A stretch of DNA of 7,604 nucleotides. Source: Chloroflexota bacterium. GTDB taxonomy: Bacteria > Chloroflexota > Limnocylindria > QHBO01. The translations under genes were made by a program, and so were the position numbers. The notes under the pieces were generated by a model that had not been told where the DNA came from, ran no database searches, and was given only the letters and a program-made list of their open reading frames with translations. This document shows, in pieces, positions 1-7,284 of the stretch. Numbering within the stretch: position 1 is the stretch's first letter; each line of letters starts with the position of its first letter. Location of the stretch: NCBI GenBank assembly GCA_005880165.1, contig VBJP01000079.1, forward strand, positions 21,902 to 29,505, written 5' to 3'.

Positions 1-1731
1 GACGACCTTGAAGTCCGGTCCAGCGCGGCGCGGGACGCCATCGAACGGCGCCTCTGCATCGCATCACTCATGCTGGCAGCGCGCGCCGAGACGATTGAGG
101 GCATGCGCGATCCCGGTGGGTTGACCACCGACGATCGGATCGCCCTGGTGCAGTGGCTGTCGGATCGGGCGTTGGGGGAGGTCGCTCGCCTGATTCCCCG
201 GGAGGCGCCGTTCTGGGACGTTCAGGCCGCGATCGCCAGCGAAGACGCGGCACGCCTCGCTGCGCAATCGGACCCGGATCCCAACGCTGATCTGACGGGA
301 GAGCCGGAGACCTTCCTCCACAGCCCGTTCGCCGCTCCCATGAAGATCGTGGCCTCGGCCGCATTGGCATCTGCCGACCGCGATGACGCGGCCGCGCGGA
401 TCCTGGAGATGCTGGACGATATGTCGCAGGCCTTTCAGATTCTGGCCGACCTCGCATCCATGCAGCACCATCTGCAGCAGGGCCAGCTCTCCTATCCGAT
501 TGTGTTCGTCGCTCGGGCAGTGCGGCTTCCTCTTCGCCCGCGCCCGAAACCCGAGGTCATCCTGGGAGCGATGGTCGCCACCGGGTCGGTGGAGGCGATT
601 GTGGAATCGGCCGCCGCGCGGTTACGCAACGCTCAGCGAGCGGCAATCGACCTTGCGCTGCCCACGTTCGGTGCATTCCTGTCCGATGCGGAGGCCCGTC
701 TCGACGCAAGGGTGGCCGGCCTGCGATCGGGCGCCGGACCTCGTGAGGGAGTATCACAGCGTGCGCCCCTCCTGATGCCAGCGACGCCGACGGTGCCTCA
801 GGCGCTCGGGATGGCCGAAGGCTTTCTTCTTGCGGACCCTACGTTTCGGGAGAGCTGGGAAACGCATCGCGAGGGCATGCTCGGCCGACGCGAGGTGGCT
901 TCCAGGTTTCCAGCTGGCCTGATTCTCGAGATCCTGTGCATGCGTGGGCTTGACGTCCGAGGGGCCATCGACGAGTTCCTGGACTTCACCGTCGCGAACG
1001 AGTTTCGCTATTACGACCACCCGCGGTCGGGCGTCGATTCGGACACCATCGGCGTCTTCCTTCGGCTCCGCCCACACGCGACGGTCGGCGGCGATTTTGA
1101 TCGTTCGGCGACGCCCATCCTCGATTGTCTCGAGCGCAACGTACGAGAGGCGGGCAGCATCCCGGTCTGGATCACGCGATGCGCGGGCACCGAGCGAGCG
1201 GAATCCTCAGTCATCGCGCTCGGTGAAGCCTGCGGAACCGTAGCCGCGCATCTGCTGCTCGGGATCGTTTCCCTGTCCGACGAGCGCGGGGCCATGGTCA
1301 CGATCGGCGCGCAGAGCCTTTTGGACCGTATCGGCTCGGTTGGAGTCGCAGCCAACGTGAACTACCCGTCCCTGTATGCCCTGGGCGTCTTCTTCCGGCT
1401 GGTGCAGCAGCTGGATGCGCCAAACGGGCCGGCCGCTTTGCGGGGCATCGAGCAGGCTCGTTCAGCGCTGACCACGGAACTGGAGCGAGCGGTCTCGACG
1501 AGCCCGGCGACGGCACAGGACGGGGCGCTGCTGATCCTGGCATGCCATGAGGCGAATCGCGAAGATCTCATCGATCCTGCCTGGCTCGTGCAGGTGCAAA
1601 AGCGGCAGCGATTCGATGGAAGCTGGATCGGTGAACCCTTTGCCGCCGCACCAAATCGCGGGCGATCGGTGAGCTGGTACTCGAGCACGCTCCTCACCAC
1701 CGCACTGTGCTACGACGCGCTCGCACGATAG
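1..1731 (+). CDS. Terpene cyclase-like fusion protein (degenerate class I domain + squalene-hopene/class II-like domain), 5' end missing
   Basis: The frame is open to base 1, so the start lies outside the window; the first ATG, at 70, has no Shine-Dalgarno sequence and falls inside conserved sequence. About 70 residues are probably missing, judged from alignment by eye with the product of 5884-6828. The N-terminal part (to about base 730) matches that protein: an FWDV motif at 211-222 and a collinear helix around 430-490. Its metal-binding motifs are degraded: EGMRD (97-111) stands where the paralogue has DDLMD, and ADLASMQHH (445-471) where it has NDMLGWSRD. The C-terminal ~320 residues resemble the alpha-barrel of squalene/hopene and class II terpene cyclases, with DSDT at 1036-1047 (compare the catalytic DxDD) and a QW-like QRFDGSW at 1606-1626 near the end. 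No signal peptide or membrane segment is visible. I infer a class II-type cyclase or prenyl-binding protein with a structural class I domain. A non-catalytic partner of the downstream synthase is also possible. The fold assignment is moderately sure; substrate and activity are unknown. Confidence 0.72.
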   Translation, partial: DDLEVRSSAARDAIERRLCIASLMLAARAETIEGMRDPGGLTTDDRIALVQWLSDRALGEVARLIPREAPFWDVQAAIASEDAARLAAQSDPDPNADLTGEPETFLHSPFAAPMKIVASAALASADRDDAAARILEMLDDMSQAFQILADLASMQHHLQQGQLSYPIVFVARAVRLPLRPRPKPEVILGAMVATGSVEAIVESAAARLRNAQRAAIDLALPTFGAFLSDAEARLDARVAGLRSGAGPREGVSQRAPLLMPATPTVPQALGMAEGFLLADPTFRESWETHREGMLGRREVASRFPAGLILEILCMRGLDVRGAIDEFLDFTVANEFRYYDHPRSGVDSDTIGVFLRLRPHATVGGDFDRSATPILDCLERNVREAGSIPVWITRCAGTERAESSVIALGEACGTVAAHLLLGIVSLSDERGAMVTIGAQSLLDRIGSVGVAANVNYPSLYALGVFFRLVQQLDAPNGPAALRGIEQARSALTTELERAVSTSPATAQDGALLILACHEANREDLIDPAWLVQVQKRQRFDGSWIGEPFAAAPNRGRSVSWYSSTLLTTALCYDALAR

Positions 1732-1740
1732 GCGACGGGG

Positions 1741-1768
1741 CCGGCTGCTGTGACTGATTGACAGCCGG
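1741..1768 (+). promoter_or_regulatory. Inverted repeat (potential RNA hairpin) in the intergenic gap
   Basis: CCGGCTG at 1741-1747 is the exact reverse complement of CAGCCGG at 1762-1768, giving a 7-bp GC-rich stem with a 14-base loop. It lies 9 bases after the stop codon of the first gene and ends 14 bases before the GTG of the cyclase gene. No run of T follows, so it is not a classical intrinsic terminator. It could modulate read-through, mRNA stability or cyclase translation, or be a chance palindrome in GC-rich DNA. Confidence 0.35.
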
Positions 1769-1782
1769 AGTCTGATTAGGCG

Positions 1783-4700
1783 GTGCCGCTCCCGGATCCC
1801 GAACGGATAAGCATCCTCTCCAGCTATCTGCCCCGGGCTGTCCTTGACTACGTGGCTTCGCTGCCGACGTTGCCGTCGGAGCCTTCAGCGGAATCCTTTC
1901 CGGCGGCATTGCTGCTTATCGACATCACCGGGTTCACCCAGATCACCTCGGCGGCGATCCGACGCGGCGCGGTCGGCACGGAGCAGCTGTCGCGCTCCCT
2001 GAACACGTACCTGGGGCAGATCGCTGACCTGATCACCGATCACGGCGGCGACATCGCCAAGATCGTCGGCGACGGGCTCATCCCCGTATGGCCGGCGACC
2101 GATGACGATCTCGCGACCGTCACCCGGCGCGCTGCGGTATGCGGACTGGAGATTGCCCAACGCCTTGGCGAGCTCGAGATCGAATCCAATCTCCGCCTAT
2201 CGCTGAAGGTGGGCCTGTGCGCCGGTGAGATCGACGCGACCCACGTCGGCGGCCTCGACGGCAAATGGCTCTTCCTTATCACCGGCAGCGGCGTTGCGCA
2301 GCTGTCGGTTATCGAGGGGATGCTCCAAACCGGAGACGTGATCGCATCGCCCGAGGCCTGGGACCTCGTCTCCGATCGCTTCGTTGGCCAGCGTCTGGAC
2401 GCTGGTCACATCCGGCTGAGCGCGAATCGCCACGAACCCTCTCTCCGTCCGCTCCGCCCCCTCTCGCTTCCGGTCGAAAAGGAGCACTCAGTGCGGGCCT
2501 ACGTCCCGGACGTCCTCCTCTCGAGACTCGACGCCGGCCAGGCAGGGTGGCTCGCCGAGTTTCGGCGAACGACAGTGGTCTTTGCCAATGTACACGGGAT
2601 CGGAGATGTCACCGCCGATACGTTGCAGCTGTTGCAGGGGATCACCCAGCAGGCCCAGCGAGTCATCGGCCGCTACGGCGGCTGGCTTAAAGAGATCACC
2701 ACGGACGACAAGGGGACGACGCTGGTTGCGTGCTTCGGCGTTCCGCCGTTCACGCATGACGACGACCCGGCCCGGGCCGTGGACGCCGCGGTGGCGCTCC
2801 AGGCATCGCTCCGCGATCTGCGCGTCACGGCGGGCGTAGGTGTCACGACCGGACCGACCTTCTGCGGGCCGGTCGGAAATGCGACCCGGCGCGACCTCGC
2901 GATGCTCGGTGGGCACGTCAACCTGGCCGCCCGCCTGATGCTGGCCTCTGGAGGCGACGCTGTTCTGTGCGACGCCCCCACGCACGAGACCGCACGCGGG
3001 CGGCGCGAGTTCGAGCGGCTGCCGGCGTTCGTGCTCAAGGGCATGACGAGCCCCACCGACGTCTACCGCGTGGCGACCGCCGCCGCCGCATCGATGGACC
3101 ACCCGATTGTCGACCGCACCGCGGAGCGAGCGGCTGCCGGCAAGGCGATGGAGGCCTTGGTGGCGGGTGAGGGCGGCCTCGTCACGGTCGAGGGTGAGCC
3201 GGGCATCGGTAAATCACGCCTGGCAGACGAGTGGTTGCGCCAAGCCAGCGAGTACGGAGTCACGACGCTCACGGGAGCTGGCTCTGACATCGACGATTCG
3301 ACGCCGTACCACGCCTGGCGCCCGATCTTCGCGGCTCTGCTTGGACTCGAGCCGATCAAGGACCCACCAACCCGCAAGGCCCGCCTGCTGGATCGGCTTG
3401 CTGCGAATGACGACGGTCTGCGGTTGTCGCCCCTTTTGGGCCCGATCCTTTCGGTTGACCTCCCTGACAACGACTCCACAGCCCAAATGACCGGCGTCGT
3501 CCGAGGGGACAACACCCGGGACCTGCTTACTGCGCTGATTGGCGAGGAGGCCTCCAAGGGACCGCTCATGCTGGTGATCGAGGATGCGCACTGGCTCGAC
3601 TCGGCATCTTGGTCTTTGCTGACGCAGGTACGGCGCGAAGTGCCGGCCGTGCTGCTGCTGGTGACCATGCGCCCGACCGAGGAGGCCCCTGCCGACCCGG
3701 AGGGAATCCTGTCGGTAACGCCGACGAGGCTGCGTCTTGCGCCGCTGTCCCCGCAGGACGCGGTGACGCTGGCCGCCGAGCGGACCGGAGCCGCCGAGCT
3801 GGCAGCGCCTGTCGCTGCGCTCGTCCGGGAACGCGCCGAGGGCAATCCGCTGTTCATCGAACAGCTTACCTACGCGATGCGCGACGCCGGGCGGATCGTG
3901 GTGGATCACGGCCTGCTCCGCCCTGCGGCAGGCGCCGAGACGCTCGACAGCGCGCCCATCCCGGACACGGTCCAGCGGGTCATCACCGCACGCCTCGATC
4001 ACCTGTCGCCCGGGCAGGCAATGACGCTCAAAGTCGCCAGCGTCATCGGCCCCCGGTTCGCCCTGCGCACGTTGCGGGACATCTACCCACTGCCGGACGA
4101 CGTTGGGGGGCTCCTCGAGCATCTCCAGGCGCTGACTCGCCTTGATCTCGTCGCTCCAGTCACCCCAGCGCCCGAACCCACCTACGAGTTCCGACACAAG
4201 ATCACACAAGAGGTCGCCTACGAGCTGATGCCCCCGGGGCAGTCAAAGGACCTCCATCGAGCTCTCGCGGAGTGGTATGAGCGGTCGTATGCCGAGGACC
4301 TCTCGCCCTTCCACGCCTTTCTCGCATACCACTGGCGCAAAGCGGACGTTCCCGCACGTGCGGTCGACCATCTCGAGCTGGCCGGCGTCCAGGCCCTCCG
4401 GACCTTTGCAAACGACGAGGCGATTGGATTCCTGGAGCAAGCCATCTCTCTTGATGCGGAGACCTCATCGGAACCGAACAGCAGCTCCCGCAAGGCACGC
4501 TGGCATCTGCAGGCTGGTGACGCATTCGTCCAACTCTCCAGATACCGCGAGGGACGTGACCATCTCGAGGTCGGCCTACGGCTGATGAGACGGACCGCAC
4601 CCGCGAGCGGTCGGCAGCAGGTCGCCTCACTCATCGCGGAGTTGGTGCGCCAGGGATTGCGCCGGGCCGGCCTGATTCAACGAGTCCGAGCGCTGACCAA

Positions 4701-5871
4701 TGCGGAACGCGATGAGCTTGTGGCGGTCAGCCGCGCCTACGAGCGGTTGGCCGAGGCCGCCTTCTACGGTGGCGAGCCACTGCTCGCGCTGTACTGTGCG
4801 ATCCACATCCTCAACGTGGCGGAGGCATCCGAGAGCCCACCTGAGATCGCTCGAGGCCTCGCAGGCACCGGAGCATTGCTGGGGCTCGTCCCGTGGCCGC
4901 GGGTGGCGGAGTCGTACGTGCGCCGCGCCCTCGCGGAGTTGGGGCGTGTCGAGGACCTGACGACCCACGAGATCGTTGGAATCGTGGTGGGGTTCTACTA
5001 CGTAGGTGTCGGCACCTGGGACGCCGCGCGCGAGCAATTTCGAACGGTGCGGAAGATCGCTCGACGCCTTGGAGATCGACGGCGCGTGGAGGATTCACTC
5101 TCAAACGGGATGGAGCTCGAGACGGTGCAGGGGTCCTTTGCGGCCGGTGCCCAGCTTGCGGACGAGCTGATCGCCACCGCCTCCGCGCGCAACGATCGTC
5201 GCTTCCATGCGGAGGGCCTGGTGGGGAAGGGCTACTGCGCGCTTCAGATGGGGGATGCGGATACCGCGCTGCAGTCATGCACTGACTTCCGCCAGATCGT
5301 TGCCGACGAGTCCTACCTGACCGATGAGCTGCGCACCAAGTCGCAGGGCCTGCTCGCGCTCATCCACCTCAGCCGCGGGGATTGGGCGCAGGCGCGCGCT
5401 GCCAGCGACGAAGCCATGCGCCTGACCCAGGAACGGCCGACGTATGCCGGTACCTTCATCGGCTATGTGGGGCCAGCCGAGGTGTACCTCGAAGCATGGG
5501 AGCGCGACCAGCCCTTCCGCGATGAGCCCCGGCGCGCGGCGGAGGCACTCGCCCGCATGAAGCGATTCGCCGGCGTCTTTCCGGTGGGACGTCCGCGCTG
5601 GGCCACCCTCGAGGGACGCCGCTCGTGGCTCGCGGGTCGGAGGGGTCGGGCCCTTCGCCTGTGGCGCAGCGCGCTAGCGACTGCCACGAAGCTGGACATG
5701 CCGTACGAGCAGGGCCTGGCCCAGTACGAGATGGGTCGTCATCTCGACGCGGACGACCCGGATCGCGCGGTCCATCTCGACAACGCACGCGAGATCTTCG
5801 GCCGCATCCAGGCGGCGCGTGCGCTGGCGGACGTCGATCGTGCCGCGGAGCGAGACTCGGTTACCGCCTGA
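1783..5871 (+). CDS. Soluble adenylyl cyclase-like protein: tandem class III cyclase domains, STAND ATPase, TPR tail
   Basis: The 1362-residue product has the domain order of mammalian soluble adenylyl cyclase (ADCY10). Cyclase domain 1 (about residues 40-210) has metal-binding D47 in LLIDITGF, and K93 and D97 in KIVGDG. Domain 2 (about 260-430) has N269 in place of the first metal Asp and a DDKGT segment, but keeps the transition-state pair N380 and R384 in VNLAAR. The two domains thus seem to form one catalytic site in cis, making cAMP from ATP (cGMP cannot be excluded). A P-loop ATPase follows: Walker A GEPGIGKS (471-478), Walker B-like LVIEDAHWLD (597-606), GNPLF (687-691) and an FRH..TQEVAYE segment near 803-814, as in STAND/MalT-like ATPases. 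From about 850 to the end lie degenerate TPR-like helical pairs. No HTH or membrane segment is seen, so it is probably cytosolic. An in-frame TAG lies at 1777-1779, so the GTG at 1783 is the earliest possible start; its ribosome site is weak. Confidence 0.92.
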   Translation: MPLPDPERISILSSYLPRAVLDYVASLPTLPSEPSAESFPAALLLIDITGFTQITSAAIRRGAVGTEQLSRSLNTYLGQIADLITDHGGDIAKIVGDGLIPVWPATDDDLATVTRRAAVCGLEIAQRLGELEIESNLRLSLKVGLCAGEIDATHVGGLDGKWLFLITGSGVAQLSVIEGMLQTGDVIASPEAWDLVSDRFVGQRLDAGHIRLSANRHEPSLRPLRPLSLPVEKEHSVRAYVPDVLLSRLDAGQAGWLAEFRRTTVVFANVHGIGDVTADTLQLLQGITQQAQRVIGRYGGWLKEITTDDKGTTLVACFGVPPFTHDDDPARAVDAAVALQASLRDLRVTAGVGVTTGPTFCGPVGNATRRDLAMLGGHVNLAARLMLASGGDAVLCDAPTHETARGRREFERLPAFVLKGMTSPTDVYRVATAAAASMDHPIVDRTAERAAAGKAMEALVAGEGGLVTVEGEPGIGKSRLADEWLRQASEYGVTTLTGAGSDIDDSTPYHAWRPIFAALLGLEPIKDPPTRKARLLDRLAANDDGLRLSPLLGPILSVDLPDNDSTAQMTGVVRGDNTRDLLTALIGEEASKGPLMLVIEDAHWLDSASWSLLTQVRREVPAVLLLVTMRPTEEAPADPEGILSVTPTRLRLAPLSPQDAVTLAAERTGAAELAAPVAALVRERAEGNPLFIEQLTYAMRDAGRIVVDHGLLRPAAGAETLDSAPIPDTVQRVITARLDHLSPGQAMTLKVASVIGPRFALRTLRDIYPLPDDVGGLLEHLQALTRLDLVAPVTPAPEPTYEFRHKITQEVAYELMPPGQSKDLHRALAEWYERSYAEDLSPFHAFLAYHWRKADVPARAVDHLELAGVQALRTFANDEAIGFLEQAISLDAETSSEPNSSSRKARWHLQAGDAFVQLSRYREGRDHLEVGLRLMRRTAPASGRQQVASLIAELVRQGLRRAGLIQRVRALTNAERDELVAVSRAYERLAEAAFYGGEPLLALYCAIHILNVAEASESPPEIARGLAGTGALLGLVPWPRVAESYVRRALAELGRVEDLTTHEIVGIVVGFYYVGVGTWDAAREQFRTVRKIARRLGDRRRVEDSLSNGMELETVQGSFAAGAQLADELIATASARNDRRFHAEGLVGKGYCALQMGDADTALQSCTDFRQIVADESYLTDELRTKSQGLLALIHLSRGDWAQARAASDEAMRLTQERPTYAGTFIGYVGPAEVYLEAWERDQPFRDEPRRAAEALARMKRFAGVFPVGRPRWATLEGRRSWLAGRRGRALRLWRSALATATKLDMPYEQGLAQYEMGRHLDADDPDRAVHLDNAREIFGRIQAARALADVDRAAERDSVTA

Positions 5872-5875
5872 GGTG
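5869..5875 (+). promoter_or_regulatory. Ribosome binding site overlapping the cyclase stop codon
   Basis: TGAGGTG contains a good Shine-Dalgarno core (GAGGTG) and includes the TGA stop of the cyclase gene. It sits 8 bases before the ATG at 5884. Overlap of a stop codon with the next gene's ribosome site favours translational coupling between the cyclase and the synthase. Confidence 0.6.
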
Positions 5876-5883
5876 CCTGCACG

Positions 5884-6828
5884 ATGAAGGCCGCGATCGA
5901 TCTCGACCCCTACCCGGCTCCGCTCAAGACGCTGACGCGCGACGCGGCCCTGCGGCTGATCGGCCGGCTCAAGAGCAACGCGCCGGTCTTGGGGAAGCAC
6001 GCCGACGAATGGATGCGAGCGCTCGCCGGAGATGCTTCCCCCGAGGGGTATTTCCTACATCCGCAGGCCTTTCCGGCGGTCTTGCTTCCCTGGTTCCTGG
6101 AGGCGGCCATCCGGCGTCAGCCGTCCCGCTCCTTCCAGCGAGACGTGGTCTATTCGACCGTCGCCGGCTACTACTTCGTGCGCCTGACCGACGACCTGAT
6201 GGACGGCGAGGCGGTTGCCCCTCCAGTCGTGCCGCTCCTCATCGTGCTCCACGCCGAGTTCGAGCAGACCTTCCATCGCTACTTCCCCGCGGGGCACGCG
6301 TTCTGGGATGTCCTGGCCCGCAGCTCGTACCAGGCGGCGGAGACCGCCTCCCGGGACGCCGGGCAGCGGCGCATCACCCGCGAGCATTTCCTCGCCAGCA
6401 GCGCGCGCAAGGTGGCCGGCGCCAAGATCCCGATCGCGGCCGTCTGTCATCGGTACGACAGGTCCGATCTCGTCGCGCCGTGGTCGGCCTTCGTGGACCT
6501 GCTGGGACGCTGGCACCAGATGCTGAATGACATGCTCGGCTGGAGCCGCGACCTCCAGCGGGGGACGGCCACCTACTTTCTGACCGAGGCGGCGGCTCAC
6601 GCCGGCTCCGGCGCCTCCATTGCGGAGTGGGTGATCAGCGAGGGTTACGCCTGGGGCATGAACGAGTTGGGGCCGTGGATGGCCGATCTCCAGGCCGCCG
6701 CTCGCGCCCTCGACAGCCCGGATCTCCTCGCGTACCTCGAAGGACGGGAGCGCGACCTGCTCGGCGCCTGGGAGGACCTCCGCGGCGAGATGGCGCCGCT
6801 TCGGCGGCTCGCCCAATCCCTCCGCTAG
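5884..6828 (+). CDS. Class I isoprenoid/terpene synthase-like enzyme
   Basis: The 314-residue all-helical protein has about the length of a single class I terpene synthase domain. The Asp-rich motif DDLMD (residues 103-107) and an NSE-type motif NDMLGWSRD (215-223) followed by G227 are at the expected distance for binding the Mg2+-diphosphate cluster. The second motif resembles bacterial terpene synthases (ND..S..RE) more than polyprenyl synthases, which have a second DDxxD. It deviates by G219 for Ser/Thr and D223 for Glu. I see no C-terminal Arg-Tyr pair. The enzyme would ionise a prenyl diphosphate and cyclise, couple or hydrolyse it in the cytosol. It lies 12 bases after the cyclase gene with a strong ribosome site, so it is probably co-transcribed. 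It is a paralogue of the N-terminal domain of the protein ending at 1731. A phytoene/squalene synthase-like or prenyltransferase role is an alternative. The fold is fairly sure; the reaction is unknown. Confidence 0.8.
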   Translation: MKAAIDLDPYPAPLKTLTRDAALRLIGRLKSNAPVLGKHADEWMRALAGDASPEGYFLHPQAFPAVLLPWFLEAAIRRQPSRSFQRDVVYSTVAGYYFVRLTDDLMDGEAVAPPVVPLLIVLHAEFEQTFHRYFPAGHAFWDVLARSSYQAAETASRDAGQRRITREHFLASSARKVAGAKIPIAAVCHRYDRSDLVAPWSAFVDLLGRWHQMLNDMLGWSRDLQRGTATYFLTEAAAHAGSGASIAEWVISEGYAWGMNELGPWMADLQAAARALDSPDLLAYLEGRERDLLGAWEDLRGEMAPLRRLAQSLR

Positions 6829-6834
6829 GCGGAG
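6820..6834. terminator. Possible short bidirectional stem-loop at the convergent gene junction
   Basis: CTCCGC at 6820-6825 and GCGGAG at 6829-6834 form a perfect 6-bp stem whose 3-base loop is the TAG stop of the synthase gene. The structure ends right beside the TCA (TGA on the minus strand) that ends the oxidase subunit IV gene. There is no T-tract on either side, so an intrinsic terminator is only weakly supported, yet no other terminator candidate is seen between these convergent genes. Confidence 0.3.
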
Positions 6835-7284
6835 TCATCGGCGCGCGTCGAACTGCGTGATCCAGCCCCAGATGGTGATGGCCGCCAGCACCACTCCCGG
6901 CAGCAGCAGCCACGGGCCGTAGACCAGCCCCAGCCCGATCATGGCCGCCGCGGCGCCCGCGATGAGCGGCCAGATGCTGCCAACCGGGATCGGTTCAAGC
7001 CCGCCTGCGAGGGGCTCCCCGGCCGGGCCGCGGGGCTCGGCGAATCCCACCAGCCGCGCGACGGCGGACCCGGCACGCCGCAAGGCGCCACCTGCACCGC
7101 CACTCCGTCCGCCGCGAGTGGCCCGCACGCCGGTAAAGAAGACGACCACCACCAGTCCGGTCGCCACGGCGACGAACGCGAGCATCACGCTGCCGGCCCA
7201 CTCGTAGCTGACGATCCAGTACAGCACGCCAATGACCGCGGTATAGGCCGCGGTGCGCAGGAAGAATCGAAGCTCCTCAGCCAA
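6835..7284 (-). CDS. ctaF: Cytochrome c oxidase subunit IV (CtaF-like)
   Basis: The 149-residue small membrane subunit belongs to the aa3-type cytochrome c oxidase of the respiratory chain. Four hydrophobic segments are visible, at about residues 11-28, 30-51, 103-121 and 124-143, with a Gly/Arg/Ala-rich loop between the second and third. This fits the size and topology of the CtaF family of Actinomycetota and relatives. The start AEELRFFLRTA and the end near WGWITQFDARR are typical. I chose the TTG at 7284 because AGGAGA lies 6 bases upstream (7291-7296), and because the frame further upstream only shadows subunit I with Arg-rich sequence. It overlaps the end of the subunit I gene by 8 bases, suggesting translational coupling. 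The next gene on this side is convergent, so this is probably the last gene of its operon. Confidence 0.85.
   Translation of the reverse strand: MAEELRFFLRTAAYTAVIGVLYWIVSYEWAGSVMLAFVAVATGLVVVVFFTGVRATRGGRSGGAGGALRRAGSAVARLVGFAEPRGPAGEPLAGGLEPIPVGSIWPLIAGAAAAMIGLGLVYGPWLLLPGVVLAAITIWGWITQFDARR

Noticed and set aside
1..15. DDLEV at the window edge as the first Asp-rich (DDxxD) motif of an isoprenyl synthase
   Set aside because: Alignment with the downstream paralogue places these codons opposite residues ~70-74 (WFLEA), about 33 residues before the true Asp-rich motif position.
1758..1763. TTGACA, a perfect -35 hexamer, before the cyclase gene
   Set aside because: No -10-like hexamer lies 16-18 bases downstream: that position is CGGTGC, overlapping the start codon. 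It is probably chance.
3214..4209. 331-codon open frame on the minus strand inside the cyclase gene
   Set aside because: It lies wholly opposite a well-supported ATPase domain and shows no recognisable motifs; it is a typical high-GC shadow frame. The same holds for 3063-3857 (-).
4300..5871. LuxR-type HTH at the C-terminus of the cyclase protein
   Set aside because: STAND proteins often end this way, but here only TPR-like helices and a charged tail are visible, with no HTH pattern.
5625..6530. 301-codon plus-strand frame across the cyclase/synthase junction
   Set aside because: Arg/Pro/Gly-rich shadow overlapping two real genes in another frame, with no motif or ribosome site.
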